A stretch of 64,000 nt of DNA from Parachlamydiales bacterium. GTDB taxonomy: Bacteria; Chlamydiota; Chlamydiia; Chlamydiales; Rhabdochlamydiaceae. The first letter of the stretch is position 1; every line of letters begins with the position of its first letter. The notes under the pieces were generated by a model. The model did not search any database, was not told where the DNA came from, and saw only the letters and a list, made by a program, of their open reading frames with translations. Positions 17,282-24,947 of the stretch are shown piece after piece. A program made the position numbers and the translations under genes. The stretch is taken from contig JAHFTQ010000008.1 in assembly GCA_023265455.1 (NCBI GenBank), positions 1-64,000 of the forward strand, written 5' to 3'.

Positions 17282-18054
17282 AAATCCCTCTTGTTCAAGC
17301 CGTTGCATGGATTGTCGGCTCGATGCTAATCGTGACGGGAGGAACTCATAAAGGACTCCAATTTTACCAACAGTATCAAGCCAAAAGAAAAGTGAGCTAT
17401 TTAAGTCGCATCGTTCAAACAGGCCCTCAGCGGGAGGCTCTGAAAACCACTTATCTAGCGGAGCTCATGCAAATCTGTGCCGATAGACCTACAGCGGCTG
17501 CCTTTTTTGATCCTGGGCTGGCTCGTGGCCGACTCCTCGCTTCCCCTGTGATCAAGGAGGCCTTTGTTCGATTGACAGAGCCTGATACGATCTTTATCGA
17601 CTACACCGTCAGACAGCCTGCGGCCTGGCTTTATGATTTTGAAAATATCGCCCTCGATGAAGAAGGGTATCCCTTCCCTGTCTATCCGTTCTTTACTCCT
17701 AAAAAACTTCCAGAGATCTATCTTGGCATCCAGCAGTTTTCTTGGAACCAGCCGCTTTCTGATCAGAAAACCTCACTAGCTTTAATGCTGCTCCAATTGG
17801 TGAACAAGCTCTCGCTTCAAATGCTTCGCCTGGATGTCTCCCAAGCTTTTCACAAAAGCTTAGCTGGTCGAGAAATTATCGTTATCTTAGATGAAAAAGG
17901 GTTTACCAAAACTTTGAGGCTAACTCCTAAAAAATTCGCCCAAGAATTGGGCAATTACCTTGAACTTAGAGATCAGCTCCCGCCGGAGCCTCAAATCATT
18001 GATCTCAGAATTCCTCAGCTAGCTTTTTTAGAAAGGGCATGCAAGCCTCTATAA
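17278..18054 (+). CDS. ftsQ: Divergent FtsQ-like division protein
   Basis: This 258-aa protein has one N-terminal membrane segment (about residues 5-24) and a periplasmic part. That part contains a POTRA-like region (about 55-115) and the phrase RQPAAWLYDFENIALDEEGYPFPV split as RQPAAWLYDF and ALDEEGYPFP, the hallmark pattern of FtsQ/DivIB (xxPxAxLxd...lDxxGxxFp). The overall similarity is low, as known for chlamydial FtsQ (CT764). Its place directly after murC with a 4-base overlap supports the call. It probably belongs to the septal peptidoglycan machinery with FtsW. The last codons (18032-18049) carry an 18-bp sequence that recurs at 19275-19292 downstream of the F-box gene. Confidence 0.75.
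   Translation: MKIPLVQAVAWIVGSMLIVTGGTHKGLQFYQQYQAKRKVSYLSRIVQTGPQREALKTTYLAELMQICADRPTAAAFFDPGLARGRLLASPVIKEAFVRLTEPDTIFIDYTVRQPAAWLYDFENIALDEEGYPFPVYPFFTPKKLPEIYLGIQQFSWNQPLSDQKTSLALMLLQLVNKLSLQMLRLDVSQAFHKSLAGREIIVILDEKGFTKTLRLTPKKFAQELGNYLELRDQLPPEPQIIDLRIPQLAFLERACKPL
18032..18049. repeat. 18-bp direct repeat, left copy
   Basis: AAAGGGCATGCAAGCCTC occurs here at the 3' end of ftsQ and again, identically, at 19275-19292. The two copies bracket the F-box gene. This is the pattern expected of an insertion that duplicated its target or used an attachment core. Confidence 0.75.
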
Positions 18055-18162
18055 AATGTGACATGCAAATAATTCCTTAATTCTTTCACGGTTTTCATAT
18101 AAATGTTTAAAAATGAGATTGTTAAAGTTTTATATAAAATTTTTCCAATCAAAAAACACTGA

Positions 18163-19269
18163 GTGTGGCAAAATTGCCCCATGGGATTTTCCACGCATGC
18201 TGCAGTATTCCTTAGGGCTGGGATTACCTCGGATATTTCCTCTTATCCCAGAGATCTTATGAATCGATGTTTTCAGCCGCTTGATTTCGCTCTCCATGCC
18301 ATCTTAGGCTGGGAGACTTTTCCTCGATTTTATGTATCAACTCAAAAATACAACAACTCGTTTTGGCTAGAAAAAATTCCTCGTCAACTCAATGTAGACA
18401 ATTTCCTCCTAGTTCGCATTGTTAAAGTCGCGGGAGCCTTTCTTCTCTTAATTCCCTCTTATACGCTAGGCCTTGTCATCAAAGTAGGGCTGCTCTTGTT
18501 CAGCCCGCTTTATCGAAAGCAACACCAAATTATTGTGAACTACTGGGAGGCAAACTTTTTAGAGGAAACCGATTTTTCCTCTGGTTCCGCTTTAGATTTT
18601 CTCACCGAAGATGCTTTATTTAAAATCAGTCTTTGCTTGTATGCGGTTGACATCACTCATCTATCAAGCACTTGCAAATATCTGCGCACCACAATGGCCA
18701 CAGAAACCATCTGGCAAAATCAGCTTTTGTTCTATGGTACCGATACTAAAGCTATAGTACATCCTAAGTTGCTAGTTAAGCTCAAATTTTTCTCCGTTAA
18801 AGATAAATGCCCCGATGTATTTGTTAGCCTCTTCGGCCTCAATCACATCTTACCCATGGCTTACATAAAGAATGGCAAGGTCTGTGACAAACAAGGAACC
18901 CTTGTCAGCGAGTCAAACTGCAAAGTCTTTCATTACGGGCAATATAGGGGTTTTTGCTTTTCTTGGAATAACAGCACCCAGCAGGCTCTAGAACTCTATG
19001 AAAAAATCAGAACCCTTTTCACTAGCAGGCTCAATATTGATGAGCCATTGGTCGGGCATTATATTAACCAATTTCCTCATCATTTTAGATGTGTGATTGA
19101 ACTGGATTATGATGAAGAAAATATCGTTTTTAGACTTGGCATGAATGATCAAAACTATATGGACCAATGGACTCGGAAAATCGGTAATTTCAGAGCTCAC
19201 TGTAAGAGTTTCATCATAGATTTTAAGAACTGGCGCGAAGAGTTTTTGGCCTTCACTGCTCAGTCATAG
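18163..19269 (+). CDS. F-box protein, putative secreted effector
   Basis: A region at residues 144-190 (LDFLTEDALFKISLCL..., HLSSTCKYLR, IWQNQLLFYG) has the order and spacing of a eukaryotic F-box, the domain that binds Skp1 in SCF ubiquitin ligases. Bacteria lack SCF complexes, so such a protein would act in the host cell. Residues 81-116 are strongly hydrophobic and could be one or two membrane segments or a chaperone-binding/membrane-targeting region. The C-terminal 180 residues have no motif I recognise and may bind the substrate. GTG 18163 is used; ATG 18181 is an alternative start. The gene stands between ftsQ and khpA, interrupts an otherwise conserved order, and is flanked by an 18-bp direct repeat. 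Secretion by a type III system is inferred from what is known of chlamydial effectors. Confidence 0.75.
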   Translation: MWQNCPMGFSTHAAVFLRAGITSDISSYPRDLMNRCFQPLDFALHAILGWETFPRFYVSTQKYNNSFWLEKIPRQLNVDNFLLVRIVKVAGAFLLLIPSYTLGLVIKVGLLLFSPLYRKQHQIIVNYWEANFLEETDFSSGSALDFLTEDALFKISLCLYAVDITHLSSTCKYLRTTMATETIWQNQLLFYGTDTKAIVHPKLLVKLKFFSVKDKCPDVFVSLFGLNHILPMAYIKNGKVCDKQGTLVSESNCKVFHYGQYRGFCFSWNNSTQQALELYEKIRTLFTSRLNIDEPLVGHYINQFPHHFRCVIELDYDEENIVFRLGMNDQNYMDQWTRKIGNFRAHCKSFIIDFKNWREEFLAFTAQS

Positions 19270-19374
19270 TAAATAAAGGGCATGCAAGCCTCGGAGCCGT
19301 CACGACTAATATCGTATTTTCTTCGATAATTGAAGAGGGCTTACTAACTTGCATGCTAATTTTGTCTTTATTTA
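19270..19374. repeat. Degenerate inverted repeat containing the right 18-bp copy
   Basis: TAAATAAAG (19270-19278) pairs with CTTTATTTA (19366-19374), and GCATGCAAG (19280-19288) with CTTGCATGC (19348-19356), giving an imperfect 105-bp hairpin. It contains the right copy (19275-19292) of the direct repeat that brackets the F-box gene. It may be an eroded palindromic element or a terminator region. Confidence 0.55.
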
Positions 19375-19478
19375 AAAATAATATTATTAACAAGAATTAA
19401 TTAAGTTCTGCTTGTCTCAAATCTGCTTAAGTGCTAGCATCATTTCCTTGGCTAACTTTTAACCCGAGTTTTCTCTGT

Positions 19479-19709
19479 ATGAAAGAATTCATTGCGTATC
19501 TCATTAAAAACCTGGTCGATCAGCCTGATGCCGTAGATGTGAATATCATCGAAGGAGAACAGGGAACTGTTGTTGAAATCAAAGTATCTCCTCAAGATGT
19601 CGGTAAAATCGTAGGTCGGCAAGGGCGTACCATTAAGGCTCTCAGAACGATTGCAATGACAGTCGGAGCTCGTGTCGGGCGTCGTGTCCGTGTTGAAGTT
19701 GTTCAATAA
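19479..19709 (+). CDS. khpA: KH-domain RNA-binding protein (KhpA/YlqC type)
   Basis: This 76-aa protein is essentially one KH domain. The GxxG loop lies in VGKIVGRQGRTIKALRTIA, preceded by DVNIIEGEQGTVVEIKVSP. KhpA proteins bind RNA, often as a heterodimer with KhpB/Jag, and affect cell elongation and division in Gram-positives; the role in chlamydiae is not established. The ATG at 19479 gives the family N-terminus (MKEFIAYLIKNLVDQP). The upstream in-frame TTG at 19431 would add a 16-residue leader that fits no homologue I know. It is followed after 39 bases by miaA. Confidence 0.9.
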   Translation: MKEFIAYLIKNLVDQPDAVDVNIIEGEQGTVVEIKVSPQDVGKIVGRQGRTIKALRTIAMTVGARVGRRVRVEVVQ

Positions 19710-19748
19710 CGGGCTTTCGGATAATCTCTAGGAATATTTGAGGTAGGA

Positions 19749-20771
19749 GTGCAGGGTACTGCTTTCGGTAACAAAGAATTGCAAAGCATCATTAATCCCT
19801 TCAAGGTTCCTTTGGGGGAGAAGATTCCTGTAACTCCTAAAAAAAAGAAAATTATCATCCTTGCCGGTCCTACAGGGGTTGGTAAAACGAAAATTTCCTT
19901 AAGAATAGCTCAAGTGCTAGGGGGAGAGGTCGTTTCTGCCGATTCGATGCAAGTCTATCGTGGGATGGATATCGGCACCGCTAAGATTAAGCCTGAAGAG
20001 AGTGGGAATATCCGCCATCACCTGATCGATAGCCGCGATTTAGATGAGACTTCCAACGTCGTCGATTTTTTCCAAGAGTCAGAGCAGGCCTTCCGAGAAA
20101 TCTATGCGCGCGATCATGTTCCTATTGTGGTAGGTGGCACAGGATTTTACATTCATGCGTTGATTTATGGTCCTCCCAGTGGTCCTGCTTCTGTCAAGAG
20201 TGTCAGACTTAAGCTTGAAGAGGAGATGGAAGAAAAGGGATCCCTTGCCCTTTATGACCGTCTAAAGATCCTAGATCCTGATTATGCTGCAACCATCACC
20301 TTTCGAGATCGGCAGAAGATCATCCGGGCCCTTGAAATCATGACACTGACTCATCAAAAAGTCTCTTTTTTTGGGCGTGAATCTCACCCTTCCGAAGAGT
20401 ATGACTTTAGATGTTGGTTTCTCTATATGCCCAAAGAAAACCTTTATCCTTTGATCGAACAGCGCTGCGAAAAAATGATCGCCGAGGGATTTGTCGAAGA
20501 AGTTAAAAAATTAAAAGAGGAAGGGCTTTGCCAAAATTCCTCAGCTTCCCAAGCAATCGGCTATCGTCAATGTCTTGAATTTCTAGAAACTGCTCAATCC
20601 TCCGATGATTGGCTGCACTTCATTGAAAAATTCAAACAAGCCTCTCGAAGATATGCCAAGCGGCAGTTTACGTGGTTTCGTAAAGAGCCTCTATTTCGCT
20701 GGTTGAATGTGCATAAAGCCGGTTTTGATCACACCATTGAGATGATTCTCCAAGATTATGAACATCACTAA
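19749..20771 (+). CDS. miaA: tRNA dimethylallyltransferase
   Basis: The enzyme transfers a dimethylallyl group to A37 of tRNAs that read codons starting with U. The P-loop is [13 protein letters not shown] (about 38-50), followed by SADSMQVYRGMDIGTAK (about 61-77, the substrate-binding region), VGGTGFYIHAL (about 124-134) and, near the C-terminus, RRYAKRQFTWFRKE. The GTG start at 19749 gives 340 aa with about 30 residues before the core, slightly longer than usual, so a later start cannot be excluded. It overlaps hldD by 14 bases. C. trachomatis has miaA (CT766) close to the ftsQ gene (CT764), so this order looks ancestral. Confidence 0.93.
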   Translation: MQGTAFGNKELQSIINPFKVPLGEKIPVTPKKKKIIILAGPTGVGKTKISLRIAQVLGGEVVSADSMQVYRGMDIGTAKIKPEESGNIRHHLIDSRDLDETSNVVDFFQESEQAFREIYARDHVPIVVGGTGFYIHALIYGPPSGPASVKSVRLKLEEEMEEKGSLALYDRLKILDPDYAATITFRDRQKIIRALEIMTLTHQKVSFFGRESHPSEEYDFRCWFLYMPKENLYPLIEQRCEKMIAEGFVEEVKKLKEEGLCQNSSASQAIGYRQCLEFLETAQSSDDWLHFIEKFKQASRRYAKRQFTWFRKEPLFRWLNVHKAGFDHTIEMILQDYEHH

Positions 20772-21738
20772 AAAAATTGTCATTACAGGCGCCGCAGGAC
20801 TCATTGGGTCCGGGGTTGTTCGCTACCTAAATGATCTTGGAAAAGGGGGAGAGCTCATCCTCGTCGATGACTTCAATCATCCGGATAAGATTAAAAATCT
20901 ACAAGGGAAGCTCTACCAAGAGATCGTCCCTATTCACTCTTTATTGACATGGCTGGAAGGGCGCCAAGATGAGATCGGTGCATTCATCCACCTCGGAGCA
21001 TGCTCCGACACCCTCGAACAAAATGAAGCCTTTCTTTTAGAAAATAATACCGCTTACACCCAGCGTCTTGCTGAGTATGCCCTACGGCACGGCCAAAGAT
21101 TTATCTACGCCTCGTCTGCCGCCACTTATGGGGATGGAACCAGCGGTTTTTCTGATGATCATGAAGCCCTCACGAGACTGAAACCTCTTAATCTTTACGG
21201 CAAATCCAAGCACCTCTTTGATCTCTGGGCTCTTCAAGAAGGCCTTCTGAACAAAATCGTCGGATTGAAATATTTCAATGTCTATGGACCTAACGAAGCC
21301 CATAAGGGAAGAATGGCTTCAATGGTTTTTAAAATGATTCCTCTTATCCAAAAAGAAGGCGTCATTAGACTGTATAAATCATCGGAGCCTGAAAAGTACT
21401 CCCATGGAAATCAATGCCGTGATTTTATCTATCTCAAAGATGCTGTTCGGATGACCTGTGCATTTTTAGAAGATGCTAGAGGAGGCATTTTCAACATCGG
21501 TATGGGTAAACCCACCACCTGGAATGAGCTCGCAAGTGCAGTTTTTGAAGCCCTAGGGCGGCCTACTAGAATCGAGTATATTGACATGCCCCCAGACCTT
21601 TTAAGCCAATACCAAAATTATACCTGCGCTCAGATGTCAAAATATTTTCAAGACAAAGAACTTAAATTCGAGTATGATGTGGGCCGAGCTGTGAAGGATT
21701 ATATTCAGAACTATCTCCTATTAGATAAACGATGGTAA
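20758..21738 (+). CDS. hldD: ADP-L-glycero-D-manno-heptose 6-epimerase
   Basis: The enzyme epimerises ADP-D-glycero- to ADP-L-glycero-manno-heptose, the donor for the heptose of lipopolysaccharide inner core. It is an NAD(P)-binding extended SDR. The glycine motif is VITGAAGLIGSGVVRYLN (about 8-25), then LGACSDTLEQNEAFL (about 79-93), the catalytic SSAATYG and YGKSKHLFD (YxxxK, about 147-155), and GKPTTWNELASAVF. The length of 326 aa is slightly above E. coli HldD (310). It overlaps the heptose kinase gene by 7 bases, so the two form a heptose module. Chlamydiaceae LPS is known to be a truncated Kdo-lipid A, so this suggests a longer core here. Confidence 0.9.
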   Translation: MNITKKIVITGAAGLIGSGVVRYLNDLGKGGELILVDDFNHPDKIKNLQGKLYQEIVPIHSLLTWLEGRQDEIGAFIHLGACSDTLEQNEAFLLENNTAYTQRLAEYALRHGQRFIYASSAATYGDGTSGFSDDHEALTRLKPLNLYGKSKHLFDLWALQEGLLNKIVGLKYFNVYGPNEAHKGRMASMVFKMIPLIQKEGVIRLYKSSEPEKYSHGNQCRDFIYLKDAVRMTCAFLEDARGGIFNIGMGKPTTWNELASAVFEALGRPTRIEYIDMPPDLLSQYQNYTCAQMSKYFQDKELKFEYDVGRAVKDYIQNYLLLDKRW

Positions 21739-23060
21739 AACTTAGTGGTATTTTTAGCCGTCTGAGCCGCATCAAAGTGGCTGTGATTGGCGATTATATG
21801 TTCGACACCTATACGACGGGAAAAATCCGCCGTATTTCTCCAGAGGCGCCCGTCTCCGTGCTCCATGTTTTGCACGAAGAAAGCCGTCCTGGAGGCGCTG
21901 GAAATGTCGTCCTGAATTTGATTTCTCTTGGAGCTGAAGTCGTCGCTATTGGTCGTGTAGGGCCCGATGCCGCAGGCAAAAGCCTCATCGATTCTCTCGG
22001 GTCAGAGGGAGTTTTAACAGAAGGGCTGATCTTTCAAAAAAATTTCCAAACCCCTGTCAAAAACCGACTGATCGCTGATGGTCAACAAGTTCTCCGCGTC
22101 GATTTCGAAACTATCTCACCCATTCCTGAACACGTTGAGCAAGACGTCGTTAATCGTCTTCCAGCCCTACTCTCCGGAGTCGATATCATCGCAATCTCTG
22201 ATTATGGAAAAGGATTTCTCTCAAGGTCCCTTTTGATGGAGATCATCGAACTTGCCAAAACCCAAAACATCCCCGTCATCGTCGATCCGAAAGGAGATGA
22301 CTTCACAAAATACCAAGGCGTCACAGTTCTTAAACCCAATCTCCAAGAAGCTTATGCTGCCGCCAAGCTCCCTCAAGAAGCCCCCTTAGAACAAGTCGCC
22401 GAGACCCTCTTTAAAGAAGTTTCCGTTGATATGCTGATGATCACCCGCTCTGAATCGGGTATTTCACTCTTTACACAAGATGGAAAAAGACACGATTTCC
22501 CCGTCCGCTCTAAAGAAGTGATCGATGTGACTGGTGCAGGAGATACCGTTCTAGCTACAGTCAGTGTTGCTTTAGCCAACGATCTCGATATCAAATACGC
22601 CGCTCAGCTTGCCAATATTGCTGCAGGCATTGCCATCGAGCGCGTTGGTTGCGCCCGGATCAACCTTTCCGATTTGGCCGTCAGACTCCTCGAATACGAC
22701 GTGGATAACAAAGTCTTTGACGAAGAACATCTCTTTGCACTTCAACAAGCGCTTAAAAACAAAAGATACTGTGTTTTAGGCCTTTACAGCTCACACGGCA
22801 TGTCCACGGCGCTTTTCGGTAGCATCCGTAAACTCGCCTCCCGCGATAGCGATATGAAACTCATTGTCTACGTTCGCGATGCTAACCCCGATGAAGAGTT
22901 TATTTCTCTCCTCTCCTCACTTGTTGAAGTCAACTTCGTCGTCCTCAAATGCGAGAGCCTTAAAAACCTCTGCGAGATCATCCACCCCCATGAAGTCTTC
23001 CTCATGGAAAATAACAAGCTGGCCCTCCTTGACCACTTCAGAGCCCTGCTCCCTTCTTAG
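21732..23060 (+). CDS. hldE: Heptose-7-phosphate kinase with degenerate adenylyltransferase-like tail
   Basis: Residues 1-315 are a PfkB-type kinase that phosphorylates D-glycero-beta-D-manno-heptose-7-phosphate at O-1. Motifs are VAVIGDYMFDTYTTGKIRRI, PGGAGNVVLNL (about 54-64), and the C-terminal DVTGAGDTVLA (catalytic Asp, about 267). Residues 338-442 align in outline with the nucleotidyltransferase half of HldE. The catalytic GxFDxxHxGH motif is replaced by GLYSSHGMSTALFG, so adenylyl transfer is unlikely. A separate HldC-type enzyme would then be needed to complete ADP-heptose. No stop or frameshift is seen, so the tail is kept as protein. Functionally it may be better called HldA. Confidence 0.85.
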   Translation: MVKLSGIFSRLSRIKVAVIGDYMFDTYTTGKIRRISPEAPVSVLHVLHEESRPGGAGNVVLNLISLGAEVVAIGRVGPDAAGKSLIDSLGSEGVLTEGLIFQKNFQTPVKNRLIADGQQVLRVDFETISPIPEHVEQDVVNRLPALLSGVDIIAISDYGKGFLSRSLLMEIIELAKTQNIPVIVDPKGDDFTKYQGVTVLKPNLQEAYAAAKLPQEAPLEQVAETLFKEVSVDMLMITRSESGISLFTQDGKRHDFPVRSKEVIDVTGAGDTVLATVSVALANDLDIKYAAQLANIAAGIAIERVGCARINLSDLAVRLLEYDVDNKVFDEEHLFALQQALKNKRYCVLGLYSSHGMSTALFGSIRKLASRDSDMKLIVYVRDANPDEEFISLLSSLVEVNFVVLKCESLKNLCEIIHPHEVFLMENNKLALLDHFRALLPS

Positions 23061-23117
23061 TCTATCAGATTGATAGTTAGTAACTTAAAACATAGTATAA
23101 AACAATTTGAAGTAAAA

Positions 23118-23146
23118 TTGTTTTTATAATAAAATTGAATTATAAT
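23118..23146 (+). promoter_or_regulatory. Sigma-70-like promoter of the 99-aa gene
   Basis: TTGTTT (23118-23123) and TATAAT (23141-23146) are separated by 17 bases. An AGGAG ribosome site follows at about 23157, before the ATG at 23171. A 10-bp AT-rich perfect hairpin (AAAACAATTT/AAATTGTTTT, 23099-23124) overlaps the -35 and could be the hldE terminator. Confidence 0.5.
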
Positions 23147-23170
23147 CTTATAACATAGGAGTTAATATTT

Positions 23171-23470
23171 ATGGTTTCTCCAATCGGTGGTTATCAACCT
23201 TCTTTTCAACAAACCCCCATTCCTCATCTTATTAATCAAGTTAATGACCTTATCAATCTTCTCCAAACCGGTAACAAATTTGCCATCCTTAAAGAACTGG
23301 ATTCCATCCTCTCAGAATTACAAATGATGAAAACAAGACCGGGCATTAGTGCAGTGATAGATGATTTAACACAAGCCAGACAGCTATTATCAACGGGAGA
23401 TGGCAACCCAGTTGGTGATGCAGAGGCTATGCTTGAGGATGCCTTGGACGTACTCAGTCGGCTACGTTAA
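23171..23470 (+). CDS. Hypothetical small helical protein, 99 aa
   Basis: I do not recognise this protein. It has an AGGAG site upstream and its own promoter-like sequence, so it is probably a real, independently expressed gene. The N-terminal 20 residues are polar and rich in Pro/Gln/Ser (MVSPIGGYQPSFQQTPIPHL). The rest is predicted helical with regular leucine spacing (LINLLQTGNKFAILKELDSI; MLEDALDVLSRLR). There is no signal peptide or membrane segment. The shape would suit a small type III secretion substrate or chaperone partner, but there is no direct evidence for that. Confidence 0.6.
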   Translation: MVSPIGGYQPSFQQTPIPHLINQVNDLINLLQTGNKFAILKELDSILSELQMMKTRPGISAVIDDLTQARQLLSTGDGNPVGDAEAMLEDALDVLSRLR

Positions 23471-23508
23471 GCTTGTTTTTGCATAAAACTCTAGTAAATT
23501 GCTCAGGA

Positions 23509-24408
23509 CTACTCCTTAAGCCTAGCAATACGGTCCTCTAGGGGAGGATGGGTCGAGAAAAGCGCCAGAAATCCCCGTCCTTTGTGATGAGAGATTTTCA
23601 TCGATTGAAAGGCGGGTTTTTCAGCCTTAATGTCACGGATCGGCTCTAAGCGTTGGAGGGCCTCGAGTGCGAAGACCATTCTGTCACGGCCCGCTAGTTT
23701 AGCTCCTCCCTTGTCAGCGCGGAACTCGCGGTAGCGGGAATAGGCCGCAACGACGAGAGATCCCAAGATCATCAAAATCGTCTGAAAAATCATCACAAAC
23801 AGATTGAACTTGAAATAAGAGCCTGAGGACGATTTTTCGCGGCTTTGGCCTAGGCCTGAGAAGATGAAGGCCAGGACACGGGCTAAGAACATCACAAAGG
23901 CATTAACGATGCCTTGGAGGAGTGTCATCGTGACCATATCGCCATTGGCGATGTGGGCAATTTCGTGACCAAGAACTCCTTCGAGTTCTTCGCTTGACAT
24001 GCGTTTGAGAAGGCCGCGAGAAACAGCGACAAGAGATCTTTTCTGGGTAGGTCCTGTGGCGAACGCATTGACTTCAGGAGAGTCGTAAATGCCGACCTCT
24101 GGCATGGCAAGAAGATGGGCATTGCGAGCCAGTCGATAAACGACAGTTAAGAGCTGTTGCTCTTCCGGATCGGAAGTTTGCGGATTGATCACCCGGACAC
24201 CGAGCATCCATTTGGCCATTTGTCGAGATAAGGCAAGAGAAATAAAGGCACCGCCAAATCCCCAGATTAAGCAATAAATCATGAGGGAGGTGTAATCGAG
24301 ATTATAATGTTGTAGATAGGGCCGGACGCCGAGAAGACTCAAAATGATTGAAATCGTTGTGACAACGAGGATGTTGACGATCACGAATAAGAAAATCCTT
24401 TTGAACAT
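23509..24408 (-). CDS. htpX: Membrane-bound zinc protease HtpX
   Basis: HtpX is an M48 integral membrane protease that degrades misfolded membrane proteins. The zinc motif HExxH is in LGHEIAHIANGD, and the third ligand region is SRYREFRADKGGAKLAG (Glu). Four hydrophobic segments are visible: two before the active site (about 5-22 and 33-54) and two after it (about 175-192 and 205-227). I start it at ATG 24408 (MFKRIFLFVIVNILV), preceded by GAGGTG at correct spacing; the ATG 30 bases upstream lacks a site. This gives 299 aa, close to E. coli HtpX (293). The gene is monocistronic and convergent with the 99-aa gene. Confidence 0.95.
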   Translation of the reverse strand: MFKRIFLFVIVNILVVTTISIILSLLGVRPYLQHYNLDYTSLMIYCLIWGFGGAFISLALSRQMAKWMLGVRVINPQTSDPEEQQLLTVVYRLARNAHLLAMPEVGIYDSPEVNAFATGPTQKRSLVAVSRGLLKRMSSEELEGVLGHEIAHIANGDMVTMTLLQGIVNAFVMFLARVLAFIFSGLGQSREKSSSGSYFKFNLFVMIFQTILMILGSLVVAAYSRYREFRADKGGAKLAGRDRMVFALEALQRLEPIRDIKAEKPAFQSMKISHHKGRGFLALFSTHPPLEDRIARLKE

Positions 24409-24460
24409 ATTCACCTCTGTTTCCGTCCAGTTAATCATGGGAGGGAATAAGAATCAAGTG

Positions 24461-24623
24461 TACCACACATCAGTGAAAAATAGCTTTTTTGGCTGCGTGA
24501 AAACTCCCGCGGTTAAGAGATCGTAAGTGGGCCAGTATTAAGTCAATACAGGCCCACTTACGATCTCTTAACCCCGGGGTTTTGACGCTAGCCAAAAAGG
24601 CTATTTTTCACTGATGTGTGGTA
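24461..24623. mobile_element. Palindromic element A, copy 1
   Basis: This is a 163-bp near-perfect palindrome running from TACCACACATCAGTG to CACTGATGTGTGGTA. The core (CGTAAGTGGGCCAGTATTAA / TCAATACAGGCCCACTTACG) is shared with copies at 27427, 36380 and 49538. If the element proper is CC...GG, it is flanked by TA on both sides, as expected for a Tc1/mariner-IS630-type MITE. It fills the gap between htpX and the 74-aa gene (24409-24722); nothing else is seen there. Confidence 0.9.
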
Positions 24624-24722
24624 TATGTCAATTTTTAATTTTAATTAAACAACAATTGCATATTAATGTGGGGTTGTGCGATGTATCTCCTCGTAGTATT
24701 TAAAATTGAGAATTGGTGAAGC

Positions 24723-24947
24723 ATGGGAAAACTCGCTAACGGATTTCTCCAATCGCACCTTGAAAGCAGTATTGAAATTAATCGGACGCTTTCTGAAAAT
24801 AATGCCTGTTATGTGTTAATCACCTGCGGTGAACCTACTCAGGATGGACAAATGAAAGTTGAATTCAATTATAAGGGAGATCCCCTTCTTGCGGCCTACC
24901 TTGTGGAAAGCGCTCAAAATATCATCGACAAAGAAATTGCACCATGA
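24723..24947 (+). CDS. Hypothetical protein, 74 aa
   Basis: I do not recognise this small soluble protein. Its stop overlaps the start of the M20 peptidase gene by 4 bases (ATGA), so the two are translationally coupled and probably co-transcribed, which argues that it is real. The sequence contains a beta-rich middle (CYVLITCGEP, MKVEFNYKGD) and a C-terminal helix (PLLAAYLVESAQNIIDKEI). No motif or localisation signal is seen. Confidence 0.6.
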   Translation: MGKLANGFLQSHLESSIEINRTLSENNACYVLITCGEPTQDGQMKVEFNYKGDPLLAAYLVESAQNIIDKEIAP

